Below are positions 39,926 to 47,977 of a stretch of 64,000 nt of DNA, one piece after another. A program made the translations under genes and the position numbers. The notes below the pieces were generated by a model, which did not search any database, was not told where the DNA came from, and saw only the letters and a list, made by a program, of their open reading frames with translations. Positions within the stretch are counted from its first letter, which is position 1. The number at the start of each line of letters is the position of its first letter. The DNA lies in the NCBI GenBank assembly GCA_021777565.1, contig JAJYDJ010000001.1, forward strand, positions 1-64,000. Direction: 5' to 3'. This DNA comes from a bacterium. GTDB taxonomy: Bacteria; Patescibacteria; Microgenomatia; Levybacterales; UBA12049.

Positions 39926-40450
39926 ATGGACTGGACAACATCAATATTAGTACGTGACAATATAAAGCTTCGGTTGCTTGTTCCCGATGATGCTGGGAGA
40001 ATCTTTGAAATCCTCGAAAAAGATCCGGCGATCCGTGAGAAGTTTGTAACTTGGACTGCAGGACTAACCACTGAAGATGCTGTTCGCAGTGCAATTGAAA
40101 AATTTCAACAAAACAGCAGTCTTCGGTTTGGGATTATCGATGGTGACAGACTTATTGGCTACGTAGGCACCTGGTCAAACACTCCTGATGGCAAAGAGTA
40201 TGATGCAGGGTATTTTATTGACCGAGATAAGCGTGGTAAGGGGATAGTAACATCAGCAATGAAGGCACTAATTGAGGTTGCAAGTAAAAATTTACCCATC
40301 GAGTTATTTGCAATGTATATATGGGATGAAAATGAGCCAAGTAAGGCAGTTGCTCAAAAGCTCGGTTTCACACGTACAGATGTAATTGAGCCAGAACCAG
40401 CGCTCGGTGGAGTGCCAGAACGCCGCTGGGAACTATCTGTAAAGAAATAG
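39926..40450 (+). CDS. GNAT acetyltransferase (RimJ/RimL-like)
   Basis: This protein has 174 residues from the ATG at 39926, which has GAGGAG 6 bases upstream. The acetyl-CoA site is in 'GYFIDRDKRGKGIVTSAMKAL', and 'YIWDENEPSKAVAQKLGFTRT' is the usual C-terminal signature of the RimJ/RimL type, which acetylates protein N-termini or small molecules. A TACACT lies 15 bases before the start, so this is one of the few core genes with a true 5' leader. Confidence 0.88.
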   Translation: MDWTTSILVRDNIKLRLLVPDDAGRIFEILEKDPAIREKFVTWTAGLTTEDAVRSAIEKFQQNSSLRFGIIDGDRLIGYVGTWSNTPDGKEYDAGYFIDRDKRGKGIVTSAMKALIEVASKNLPIELFAMYIWDENEPSKAVAQKLGFTRTDVIEPEPALGGVPERRWELSVKK

Positions 40451-40504
40451 GTATTTCATTGGATCCATAGAAGAGCACAGCTTCTCATCTGCTATACTTA
40501 GTTC

Positions 40505-41023
40505 ATGAATCAAATCATTATCCAAGGCATTGGTTATCTTGCTCTTCTCTTTGTCATTTTATCTTTTCAAAAAAGCAAACGTGTAAATATTCTCCTGGTC
40601 ATGCTTGTAGGCTTACTTTTTTTTGTGCTTCATTATAGTTTGCTTCATGCATGGACGGGGGCGTTGATGAATTTGGTCGAAGCAGGGGTTGTTTTTGTCT
40701 CTTATAAGAAAGAGACACGAGAGTGGGCACAGAAAAAGTTCTGGCCATATGTTTTTATACTTTTATACATCCTTGCAGGAATACTTACGGCAAAATCTAG
40801 GGTAGATTTCCTTCCAATTGTGGCACAAATTTTTGGTGCACTGGCAGTGTGGCAAACAAATCCAAGAACCATTCGCTTCCTCATGCTCATCCCACGACCG
40901 ATGTGGTTTACTTACAACTTTGTCGTTGGTTCCTATGCTGGGATGACTACAGAAATACTTATATTAGCGTCTGTTCTTATTGGAATATTGCGTTTTGATA
41001 TTCTGAAACAGAAAGAGAAGTAG
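40505..41023 (+). CDS. YgjV-like inner membrane protein
   Basis: This protein has 172 residues with six membrane helices. 'IGYLALLFVILSFQKSKRVNILLVMLVGLLFFVLHYSLL' followed by 'WTGALMNLVEAGV' is the recognisable front half of the YgjV family (bacterial inner membrane protein). Function in general unknown. TATACT-N6-ATG sets the start. Confidence 0.8.
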   Translation: MNQIIIQGIGYLALLFVILSFQKSKRVNILLVMLVGLLFFVLHYSLLHAWTGALMNLVEAGVVFVSYKKETREWAQKKFWPYVFILLYILAGILTAKSRVDFLPIVAQIFGALAVWQTNPRTIRFLMLIPRPMWFTYNFVVGSYAGMTTEILILASVLIGILRFDILKQKEK

Positions 41024-41047
41024 GTGGAGTAAATCTGAAGCTGTAGT

Positions 41048-41548
41048 TCAGTTTCTTACTTTTTGCCCCTTGTTGCCCCAGGTCCTTTGAAAGAAGCCAC
41101 CCTTATCTGCAATATTCGTATGAATAAGTCTCGTGCTTGGGCTGAGAATAAGTTGTTTCAGCTGTGCTCGTGTACCGACAAACACGTGATTGTGGCCTGC
41201 GACGTATTGGCCAATGGAGGGGTCGATGATGACTTCTACACCATCGACCACAGTCCGTAGTGATCTGTGCCAGGTTGTCTGTCTGTCTTCACTAATACAC
41301 ATCTCCGTTGGTAGCCCTGTGTCGGACAATGCCCTCTGAAGTTCTCCTGCGAGGATGCCACATTTACCCATAAGAGCCTCAGAAGTGACGGTAGTTCTAA
41401 AAGGGCAGGTAGACAGAGCACCTTGGAAGGCTTGTGCGTGGGGATTGTCTGCGAAGCCACTATCGAACGCAGCTTCAGCGAGTGCTCGTACCGTGGATAC
41501 TGCACGTGCTTGGGGATCGAGGGATTCAGCTGACTCATTTCGGAGCAT
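41048..41548 (-). CDS. Putative Cys-His-Asp (transglutaminase/papain-like) protein
   Basis: This protein has 166 residues from the ATG at 41548, preceded by TATACT-N7. A longer frame would start upstream of the promoter. 'GKCGILAGELQRAL' presents a Cys at a helix start, 'WHRSLRTVVDGVEVIIDPSIGQY' a His and Asp in the spacing seen in transglutaminase-fold enzymes. It could be a cysteine peptidase or an inactive relative. The identification rests on the triad pattern only. Confidence 0.5.
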   Translation of the reverse strand: MLRNESAESLDPQARAVSTVRALAEAAFDSGFADNPHAQAFQGALSTCPFRTTVTSEALMGKCGILAGELQRALSDTGLPTEMCISEDRQTTWHRSLRTVVDGVEVIIDPSIGQYVAGHNHVFVGTRAQLKQLILSPSTRLIHTNIADKGGFFQRTWGNKGQKVRN

Positions 41549-41633
41549 AGGGGAGAGTATACACAAAATAGCCTGCCAGTGCAATATTATAGGATTTAAT
41601 GTCTTTAAAATTGGATTATGGTATCATACCTAC

Positions 41634-42728
41634 ATGAGAGTGGAAGATGCTGGAGTAGCCTCATTTAACGTGCCACCGGTGACAGACATGACGGGTCTTC
41701 GTGACTCATCCTTTCTATACGATCTTCGAGCAAAGATAGAGAGTGCACATGACGCAGTTGGTATTGTTACAAGAGAGATTGTCGATGACTTTGAAGCTCC
41801 ATTAAGTACTCAGATTAGAGAATATACTGTCCCCAATGAAGAGTATCTACATAATCTAGCGTCCCAGGTGGCAGAAACTAGAGGAACAATTCTTGCAGCT
41901 GGAGCAGACCAAGGGCTTCGACTACTTGCAATGTGTCCGTTAGCAGAAGGATTAGATATTATCGACATTGATCCGACTGTAACTTTAACAAGTTCCCTTC
42001 TCCTGGAGTCTGCCTTCCGAACTCGAGAGTTATTAGGACGTACTCCAAGTCCAGAAGAAATGATAGAGCTCTATTCAGATCCTGATATATTGATCTCACT
42101 ACTGGCGCGTGAGCCATCAAATCCTAACCAGCACAGATTTTCACAGGCAGAATTGATTACAATTCGGGGTATGCTGGAAATGCCAAATGGACTGGAAGGA
42201 TATTTAGTAAGGCAGCTAGAGGTAAACGATTCCTTTTGGATGAAATCTCAACAGATCGATAGAATTCTTGATATTTATGGGAGGGGAGATATTAGAATTC
42301 ATAGGGGTAATATCACAGGTGGGGCGGCGATGGATTCTATTATCGCATCAAGGCAGCATATAGGCTTAGTATATCTATCTAATATTGTAAATAGAGGTTA
42401 TTTGTCTTTGGAGGAGATAGACTTGTTGAGGTCGACAATGGAGCAGATGACTGGCATCGAGGGTGCAAAGTTCATTCAGGCCGTAGCTGCTGTGGAAACA
42501 TCACCAGTACAGCGTTATGGTGATGAAATAATGACTAATCAAAGTGCCTCTGAAGGCCCTAGTGACTGGCATTATCTTGTACAAGATTTCCAGAGCTTCA
42601 GGGTCTATGCAAGTAGAACTAACCCACCGCTTGTGAGTGGCACTGTTTTTATGAGAATAAGTAGAAAGCTACCTGGCACCAATGTTACTCATGTCGGTCC
42701 AGGGGTCTTCCTTCAAGAGGCTGCCTAA
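41634..42728 (+). CDS. Rossmann/methyltransferase-like hypothetical protein
   Basis: This protein has 364 residues from the ATG at 41634, which follows TGG-TATCAT-N6. 'RGTILAAGADQGLRLLAMCPLAEGLDIIDIDPTVTLT' (about 79-115) looks like a SAM-binding Rossmann start with an acidic residue at strand 2 (DIDP). A second segment 'RIHRGNITGGAAMDSIIASRQHIGLVYLSNIVN' could be the later strands. No catalytic motif is certain. It is not a known methyltransferase subfamily to me. Confidence 0.5.
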   Translation: MRVEDAGVASFNVPPVTDMTGLRDSSFLYDLRAKIESAHDAVGIVTREIVDDFEAPLSTQIREYTVPNEEYLHNLASQVAETRGTILAAGADQGLRLLAMCPLAEGLDIIDIDPTVTLTSSLLLESAFRTRELLGRTPSPEEMIELYSDPDILISLLAREPSNPNQHRFSQAELITIRGMLEMPNGLEGYLVRQLEVNDSFWMKSQQIDRILDIYGRGDIRIHRGNITGGAAMDSIIASRQHIGLVYLSNIVNRGYLSLEEIDLLRSTMEQMTGIEGAKFIQAVAAVETSPVQRYGDEIMTNQSASEGPSDWHYLVQDFQSFRVYASRTNPPLVSGTVFMRISRKLPGTNVTHVGPGVFLQEAA

Positions 42729-42810
42729 GTGACATAAGATTTTGTGTATAGCGCTCGCTTATTATACTCATTTGCATCTCACTTTTGGGTCTGTTACGCT
42801 GGAGACAGAT

Positions 42811-43251
42811 ATGCAAGAGAATGACGTAGAGAAGGCACGAACACAGGTGCACCAGCTTATTTTGAGTAAAAATGCTCAGAAAAAGGTGCATGGAAGTAGC
42901 CTGGTGGGGAGATTTAACACCTTTTTAGCTGTGTATATTACAAAAGTAGTCGGGTCGATGTGGTGTGCCTATATCTTTGCAGGACTAGCACTTGTGTCAT
43001 TGCCTGCCGTGATCCATTCTCATGATCCGCTGGTCATCGTAGCCTGGATTGCCCAGACCTTCTTGCAGCTCGTTCTTCTCCCTATCATCATCGTGGGGCA
43101 GAATGTGCAGGCTGAGGCCAGTGATGAACGAGCAGAGCATGATCATGATACCCTCATGGCAATTCACACACTAAGTGCTGAGATATATAAGATTAATCAA
43201 CAACAGGAGAAAATCCTCACTATGCTTGAGGCTAAAAAAGCTCAAAAGTAA
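42811..43251 (+). CDS. DUF1003-like two-helix membrane protein
   Basis: This protein has 146 residues from the ATG at 42811, with GGAGA 7 bases upstream. Two membrane helices (about 50-70 and 78-100) end in 'PIIIVGQNVQAEASDERAEHDHDTL', resembling the QN...R..D signature of DUF1003 proteins, followed by a C-terminal coiled coil. The first part is a charged helix (KARTQVHQLILSKNAQKK). Function unknown. Confidence 0.65.
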   Translation: MQENDVEKARTQVHQLILSKNAQKKVHGSSLVGRFNTFLAVYITKVVGSMWCAYIFAGLALVSLPAVIHSHDPLVIVAWIAQTFLQLVLLPIIIVGQNVQAEASDERAEHDHDTLMAIHTLSAEIYKINQQQEKILTMLEAKKAQK

Positions 43252-43285
43252 TAAAAGACAATCGGCGCGGGTGTATAATACGACT

Positions 43286-43816
43286 ATGGCAGCAATTCAC
43301 TTCTCAGCAAAACTTACGACCATTGGTTCCTGGACGATCTTGCACCTTCCTGTATCGGCCAGTGCCAAGCTCCCATCTCGTGGTATGGTCGTAGTGAAAG
43401 GCATGCTTAATGGCGTTCCGGTTATCGAGCCACTCGAGCCTGATGGAGTAGGAAGTCATTGGTTTCGCCTGCAGAAGCCACTTCTAGATAAGATCAACGC
43501 AAAGTCGGGGGACAGTGTGGAGATGGATATGGAGCCTACCAAAGAGTGGCCAGAGCCAGAAGTGCCTGACGATCTGGCAAAAGCATTGAAGGAAGATGAG
43601 AAAGCACGCGCAGTCTGGGAAAGTACGACTCCTATCGCACACTGGGATTGGGTGAGATCAATTCGCTCGACTAACAATCCAGCTACGCGTCAGAAGCGAG
43701 TAGAAGTCGCCATCTCCAAGCTTCGATCGGGCAAGAAAAGACAGTGCTGCTTTAATCGCTCCAGTTGCACTGACATGACCGTGTGTACCAACGGGAGACT
43801 TGCAGTAACGTTATAA
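43286..43816 (+). CDS. DUF1905 / YdeI (OmpD-associated) family protein
   Basis: This protein has 176 residues from the ATG at 43286 (TATAAT-N6-ATG). The N-terminal DUF1905 barrel (about 1-88) contains 'GSWTILHLPVSASAKLPSRGMVVVKG'. The C-terminal YdeI/bacteriocin-protection helix bundle (about 95-160) has 'VPDDLAKALKEDEKARAVWESTTP' and 'EVAISKLRSGKKRQCC'. The pair of domains is common in bacteria; the YdeI part has been linked to peptide resistance. Its promoter lies just after the stop of the preceding gene. Confidence 0.85.
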   Translation: MAAIHFSAKLTTIGSWTILHLPVSASAKLPSRGMVVVKGMLNGVPVIEPLEPDGVGSHWFRLQKPLLDKINAKSGDSVEMDMEPTKEWPEPEVPDDLAKALKEDEKARAVWESTTPIAHWDWVRSIRSTNNPATRQKRVEVAISKLRSGKKRQCCFNRSSCTDMTVCTNGRLAVTL

Positions 43817-43836
43817 ATGTGTGATATACTTCTCAT

Positions 43837-44229
43837 ATGAGTAACCCTGTCGTCCACTTCGAAATGCCTGCAAAAGATAAAAAACGTGTCGCAGATTTCT
43901 ACACACAAGCATTTGGTTGGAATATGGTGCAAATGGGACCAGATATGGCCAATTACATTGTTGCCCAGACTAGTGAAACAGATGATCAAGGTATGGTAAA
44001 GACTCCAGGAACCATTAACGGTGGATTTTTTGATTATAAAGATGATGATCTCAATCGTGCACCACACTTAGTGATTTCTGTTGATAATCTTGACGAGAGT
44101 ATTAAGGCAGTAGAAGCTGCCGGGGGAGAGATGGCTGGTGAAAAAATGAATATTCCTGGTATTGGTTGGTATATTTCTTTCTACGATAGTGAGCACAACA
44201 TCGTTGGTATGCTGCAGGCGACTCGCTAA
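43837..44229 (+). CDS. VOC/glyoxalase-family protein
   Basis: This protein has 130 residues forming one VOC domain of two beta-alpha-beta-beta-beta modules: 'VVHFEMPAKDKKRVADFYTQAFGW' and 'HLVISVDNLDESIKAVEAAGGEM', ending 'YISFYDSEHNIVGMLQ'. It is close to the family annotated as predicted enzymes related to lactoylglutathione lyase. Metal ligands may be H7 and a late Glu or Asp, but this is uncertain. TATACT-N6-ATG fixes the start. The stop overlaps a convergent gene. Confidence 0.88.
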   Translation: MSNPVVHFEMPAKDKKRVADFYTQAFGWNMVQMGPDMANYIVAQTSETDDQGMVKTPGTINGGFFDYKDDDLNRAPHLVISVDNLDESIKAVEAAGGEMAGEKMNIPGIGWYISFYDSEHNIVGMLQATR

Positions 44230-44411
44230 ACGCGCTTCTTGGTTACAAACTCATAAATCTTCCAATTCATAAATGCACATGCGGCAAAGATAACCAGGAA
44301 AAGTGTCATAACAGGCTTGTGAAACATCACCAGATCAACCGTCTCAATAAGACAGAGTGTATTCACCCCAAAGGCGATGTATGCAATATGTTCCCACAAT
44401 TGATCAGTCAT
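44226..44411 (-). CDS. Small two-helix membrane protein
   Basis: This protein has 61 residues from the ATG at 44411. Two hydrophobic helices (about 10-28 and 34-52) end in a basic EFVTKKRV tail. A longer frame starting further upstream would begin with a polar segment unlike a membrane protein. A very AT-rich stretch with TAATAT lies directly before the ATG. No family is recognised. Confidence 0.5.
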   Translation of the reverse strand: MTDQLWEHIAYIAFGVNTLCLIETVDLVMFHKPVMTLFLVIFAACAFMNWKIYEFVTKKRV

Positions 44412-44543
44412 ATATATTATTTTTTGATCAGCGTGGAGAGTTACCGACCTGTCGATAGGTCTGTAGAACACCTACTGAGAAGAATTATGGGGATACTGCG
44501 CAACGAAATCCTGTCTGTGACCTGATCTTTTTTCGCAATCTAC

Positions 44544-44918
44544 CTACTTTGTACTCAATTCCTTTTCGTAATTTGTATCAAGAATAAAGACTTCTAAAAT
44601 TTCACCTGTTTTGGTACTCACATCACTGTGTGAGCTGACGACTGGATGATTGGTTATCGTACTCACTATTTCTCCCAATTGGGTCGTCAGAACGGTATGA
44701 AGTTGCTTCCTGATGTCTTTCACGATAGCAACACCATTCTCACCCTCCAACAGCTTCTCCTCGATGGGGAGGAGTTTGCCTTTCAGGCGCAGAATAACCA
44801 TATCCTCAACAATATAGATACGTGTCTCTTCAGGTCCTTGTCCCAGGGTCTGAACGTAGCACTTCGTTACTTGCTTTGAAATCTGGTCTTTAATTTGTCC
44901 AATAGTTAGTGTATCCAT
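44544..44918 (-). CDS. DUF2294 family protein
   Basis: This protein has 124 residues. 'QISKQVTKCYVQTLGQGPEETRIYIVEDMVILRLKGKLLPIEEKLLE', then 'ELIVSTITNHPVVSSHSDVSTKTGEILEVFILD'-like C-terminal strands, follow the DUF2294 pattern (GxGP...RLKG.L...E..L and SD.S..TGE...F.L). Members are small soluble proteins of unknown function. The gene has a promoter about 94 bases upstream and an intrinsic terminator ending 5 bases before its ATG, so its expression must depend on terminator readthrough. Confidence 0.8.
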   Translation of the reverse strand: MDTLTIGQIKDQISKQVTKCYVQTLGQGPEETRIYIVEDMVILRLKGKLLPIEEKLLEGENGVAIVKDIRKQLHTVLTTQLGEIVSTITNHPVVSSHSDVSTKTGEILEVFILDTNYEKELSTK

Positions 44919-44923
44919 AGTAC

Positions 44924-44961
44924 GAAAAAAACCAGCAACATTTGCGATAAATATTACTGGT
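44924..44961 (-). terminator. Intrinsic terminator in the leader of the DUF2294 gene
   Basis: On the minus strand a 13-pair stem, ACCAGTAATATTT with AAATGTTGCTGGT (two G-T pairs) around loop ATCGC, is followed by seven T. It ends 5 bases before the ATG at 44918. A smaller dyad, GATTGAA/TTCAATC, lies upstream in the leader (about 44974-44988). Confidence 0.75.
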
Positions 44962-45011
44962 CTACTCTTGAACGATTGAAATTCAATCTTCCAACGGTCA
45001 ACCTAAATAAT

Positions 45012-45040
45012 ATTATACGGGAAAAAAAGGAAGAATTCAA
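45012..45040 (-). promoter_or_regulatory. Promoter of the DUF2294 leader
   Basis: On the minus strand TTGAAT (45040-45035), 17 bases, TATAAT (45017-45012). The predicted leader of about 86 bases carries the terminator at 44924-44961 and no obvious leader ORF. Confidence 0.6.
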
Positions 45041-45086
45041 GGAGAAAATGATGCATTATGATTTATTACTATATATTTTGATATTC

Positions 45087-45482
45087 TTATTGCATGGATG
45101 CCGCCAGATAGTAGAAGATAATTGCTCCTAACCCCCAAATAGGCATGGTGAGAAAGCTAGTGTAGCCAGAAATGGCAAATCGATGGTATGTCCAGAGCTT
45201 CTGGCCAACCACTGACTCGTAAGCAAAGCCAATCAGCCACTCCAGTACCGGCCCTAAGAGTGCAAAGATGATAAAGATACGAATCGGGGTCATCCCGCTC
45301 AGGAGATAGAGGACGATCATAGCCAGAAGTGGCATAGACATCAGGTAGAGATAGCGAGAGAGATAAAAATGAGAGGGATGTTTGGCTTTGCCTCTGCGAT
45401 AGAAGCGTGAGAAGATGCTTTCAATCATTGCACCACCGATCAAAAGTGTGACAAAGAGGATGAGCGTGGGCAGCGGCTTCAT
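45087..45482 (-). CDS. Four-helix membrane protein, CmpB/ABC-transporter-type-IV-like
   Basis: This protein has 131 residues from the ATG at 45482 (TATCAT-N6-ATG). Four hydrophobic helices are present. 'LGPVLEWLIGFAYESVVGQKLWTYHRFAISGYTSFLTMPIWGLGAIIFYYL' follows the conserved G..E...E...G..WdY....i.G..s....WG pattern of the putative ABC-transporter type IV family. Those proteins are integral, without an ATPase partner in most loci. Function unknown. Confidence 0.7.
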   Translation of the reverse strand: MKPLPTLILFVTLLIGGAMIESIFSRFYRRGKAKHPSHFYLSRYLYLMSMPLLAMIVLYLLSGMTPIRIFIIFALLGPVLEWLIGFAYESVVGQKLWTYHRFAISGYTSFLTMPIWGLGAIIFYYLAASMQ

Positions 45483-45516
45483 ACATTTATGATAACACAC
45501 TAGGAATGTGATCCAC

Positions 45517-45546
45517 TTGACAAGTTTTTGTTATTTTCATTATCCT
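45517..45546 (+). promoter_or_regulatory. Leaderless promoter before a GTG start
   Basis: TTGACA (45517-45522), 18 bases, TATCCT (45541-45546), 6 bases, GTG (45553). It shows the leaderless spacing is also kept for a GTG codon. Confidence 0.65.
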
Positions 45547-45552
45547 GAAGAG

Positions 45553-46002
45553 GTGCAGAAGATTACGCCTTTTCTCTGGTTTGAAAAAGACGCCTCAAAA
45601 GTAGCAGAGTACTACACTTCTATTTTCAGAGATTCCAAGATGTTAACCTCACAGGAGGTTCATAACACCCCATCAGGTGATGTCGAAATTGTATCTGTCT
45701 CACTTGCTGGCCAGGAATTTACGCTCATGAGTGCAGGACCGATGTTTCATTTTACTGAGGCTATCTCTTTTGTCATTAGCTGTGATAACCAGGAAGAAAT
45801 TGACTATTACTGGGAGAAATTAACCGCGGATGGGGGAGAAGAAGGACAATGTGGCTGGTTGAAAGATAAATACGGCGTGTCTTGGCAAGTCGTCCCAAAT
45901 CGTCTTGGTGAACTGCAAAAAGATCCTGAACGAGCAGGCAGAGTGACCCAAGCCATGCTCAAAATGAAAAAATTTATCATCGCTGATCTAGAAAATGCCT
46001 AG
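45553..46002 (+). CDS. PhnB/3-demethylubiquinone-methyltransferase-like VOC protein
   Basis: This protein has 149 residues from a GTG at 45553. The sequence from there, (M)QKITPFLWFEKDASKVAEYYTSIF, is exactly how this family starts, and the GTG is 6 bases after TATCCT. The second module has 'AISFVISCDNQEEIDYYWEKLTADGGEEGQCGWLKDKYGVSWQVVP', the diagnostic stretch of the PhnB-like family. Despite the family name, most members are VOC-fold proteins of unknown substrate. The longer frame upstream would run through the promoter. Confidence 0.88.
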   Translation: MQKITPFLWFEKDASKVAEYYTSIFRDSKMLTSQEVHNTPSGDVEIVSVSLAGQEFTLMSAGPMFHFTEAISFVISCDNQEEIDYYWEKLTADGGEEGQCGWLKDKYGVSWQVVPNRLGELQKDPERAGRVTQAMLKMKKFIIADLENA

Positions 46003-46003
46003 G

Positions 46004-46252
46004 CTATGTCTGTTTCATGAGCACATGAACGCCTTTTGGCAGATGAGTTGCCATATATAAGGCGAGGAAAATACCCGCAAGCATAATAATAACTCCAATG
46101 CTGGTGCTGTTGAGTTCGAAGGTATCCCACTTGAGGCTAAATGTGGCTACACCACCAATCCCAAGGGCAGCAACCCCAGCTCCAAAGATGGCAAGAATAT
46201 TGCCAACCCAGATGATGGCAGTATAGGTAATAGAGGATTTCTTTTTGGCCAT
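46004..46252 (-). CDS. Small two-helix membrane protein
   Basis: This protein has 82 residues. Hydrophobic helices at about 9-31 and 50-70 are linked by a polar loop, with a basic start (MAKKKSS). TATGCT lies 5 bases before the ATG. No recognised family. It converges on the PhnB-like gene with a 1-base gap. Confidence 0.5.
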   Translation of the reverse strand: MAKKKSSITYTAIIWVGNILAIFGAGVAALGIGGVATFSLKWDTFELNSTSIGVIIMLAGIFLALYMATHLPKGVHVLMKQT

Positions 46253-46329
46253 ACTTTAGCATAGGGTGATTTTTTCTCATGTGTCAGTGACCTACTTGAC
46301 AAGTTTTCTCCACTGCCGGCATACTGAGG

Positions 46330-46809
46330 ATGGATATGAAAAAAATAGGCGTTGTTCTGCTTGTTGTTGTCATTCTGGTAGGTGCTGCTGGCTATGTTGG
46401 CCGTCATAAGATCAAATCGCTTCTTGCTGGTCCTACGCCGACTCCTGCTCCTACTCATGCCATGATGCCAGTCGCTGCCCCAACCGATAATATTTATAAA
46501 ACAGCAACTGATGCCAAGAAGGGAACTTATCTTACAGATTTCCAGGGTATGACACTCTATGTCTTTGACAAGGATACCCCCGGGATGAGCAACTGCACTG
46601 GCAAATGTCTGACTCTCTGGCCAGTCTACACCTCTGGAGCAACGGCACAAAAAGAATTCCCAGTACACATTAGTGTTATCACCCGCAGTGATGGATCAAA
46701 ACAATTTGCCTGGGATAATAAGCCACTTTATTACTATGCTGGAGACAGTAAAGCCGGTGATCTGACCGGGGATGGTATCGGCGGCATTTGGCATATAGTT
46801 ACTCCATAA
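46330..46809 (+). CDS. Membrane-anchored secreted-repeat (Lipoprotein_15-like) protein
   Basis: This protein has 159 residues. An N-terminal signal anchor (about 4-24) is followed by a short PTPTPAPT linker and two repeats of the 'secreted repeat of unknown function' family: 'GTYLTDFQGMTLYVFDKD...SNCTGKCLTLWPVY' and 'QFAWDNKPLYYYAGDSKAGDLTGDGIGGIWHIV'. The two Cys in CTGKC are the usual pair. It acts outside the membrane; function unknown. TTGACA-N18-CATACT lies 4 bases before ATG 46330 and 10 before ATG 46336, so either start is possible. Confidence 0.88.
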   Translation: MDMKKIGVVLLVVVILVGAAGYVGRHKIKSLLAGPTPTPAPTHAMMPVAAPTDNIYKTATDAKKGTYLTDFQGMTLYVFDKDTPGMSNCTGKCLTLWPVYTSGATAQKEFPVHISVITRSDGSKQFAWDNKPLYYYAGDSKAGDLTGDGIGGIWHIVTP

Positions 46810-46841
46810 AAAAGAACTTCCTTTGTTTGCCTAACGAAGAT

Positions 46842-47897
46842 TTATAAGCGGTGGCTGCTTACCCAATTCTCGTACATGGTTGGATCTACTGGTGTGCGGA
46901 CTCCTTTGGTGACGTCATATTGATAGGCTCCTGTACCGTCACTATCCAAGAAAGTCGTGGCACTATTCCAATATTTGGCACTGTTTGACGAAACAATTTG
47001 TGTCGCGCCACCAAACTGTACAAAGGTATTGGTCTGAAGATTGTAGACGGAGAGCATATAGGTTGGCTGTGTTCCTGCATACGTTACGATAATTGCATAG
47101 GTGCCATTTTGATTAACAACTGCATTTTGAACGTGTTCACCCTTTAAAGAATCAGTAGTAAAGATCGTTCCCCAGTTGTTGCCTGAACCTGAGCTGAGTA
47201 TGGTGCCATTACTATAATTGGCAAAAATTGCCCCCAAAGGTTGCACTTTGAGCGGTGTTTGATGGAGAAACGACGTTGCAATGCTGTCAGAAAGGGGTTC
47301 ATCACTAGCTCGTGAGGTCTGTGGATAGGTAAAATTCACACCCGTTGCATTAAGAAGAAAGCCATTGGCCTGCTGTGCGCCGTTGGCAAATGCAAAATAG
47401 GTCGTTTGCATACTGCCAGTTGTTGGATCTATCTGCACATCTTTGCCAATACCAGCAAATTTTGTGCCAGAAACTATGGTATATGGTCTGCCATAGAGCG
47501 TATTGGTTGTTCCAATTCCTGCTTGGTGTGTCAGGTGCATGGTCAGTGTTTGATAGGAGAGAGTCAGTGAATAGCAGTCGGTACTACATACCGCTGTGTC
47601 AGGGTCAGTGATGGTTATTTGTGCCCCTTGGGGGTATTGAAACGTGAGTGAAGGATATGCAGCATTAGTATAAGAAACCCAGGTAATCTGGGGCTGCTGT
47701 GCTTGTTTTGTGGCGTTGGGGTAGAAAAAGTGGGTAATGTTTTCTCTGAGTTGCGTGTTCACCAGTACGGAAGATGCCCCACCAACGATAACAACAAAGA
47801 AAAAGGTAGCGATAAGCACCACCACTCGTGAGGTATGTTTGTGTACCGGATGGGGCAGAACGGTGCGAGGATGTGGTGCTAAATTAATCTCTTCCAT
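46842..47897 (-). CDS. Membrane-anchored extracytoplasmic beta-rich protein
   Basis: This protein has 351 residues. A short cytoplasmic start is followed by one TM helix (about 23-46) and a large beta-rich outer domain with two closely spaced Cys (VCSTDC, about 102-107). The C-terminal part has repeated strand-turn units ('YAIIVTYAGTQPTYMLSVYNLQTNTFVQFGG') suggestive of a propeller. No family is recognised. The start is supported by TATCGT-N6-ATG. It is divergent from the MFS gene. Confidence 0.65.
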   Translation of the reverse strand: MEEINLAPHPRTVLPHPVHKHTSRVVVLIATFFFVVIVGGASSVLVNTQLRENITHFFYPNATKQAQQPQITWVSYTNAAYPSLTFQYPQGAQITITDPDTAVCSTDCYSLTLSYQTLTMHLTHQAGIGTTNTLYGRPYTIVSGTKFAGIGKDVQIDPTTGSMQTTYFAFANGAQQANGFLLNATGVNFTYPQTSRASDEPLSDSIATSFLHQTPLKVQPLGAIFANYSNGTILSSGSGNNWGTIFTTDSLKGEHVQNAVVNQNGTYAIIVTYAGTQPTYMLSVYNLQTNTFVQFGGATQIVSSNSAKYWNSATTFLDSDGTGAYQYDVTKGVRTPVDPTMYENWVSSHRL

Positions 47898-47977
47898 ATC
47901 TTTACGATAACATAGTTTTGATATGCAGAGGAACTATTGCTTATATCACAAATCTGGGTATATGCTGAATAAAGAGT

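Noticed and set aside
41355..41633. Upstream in-frame extension of the Rossmann-like gene
   Set aside because: It overlaps an opposite-strand gene, and TATCAT-N6-ATG marks the start at 41634.
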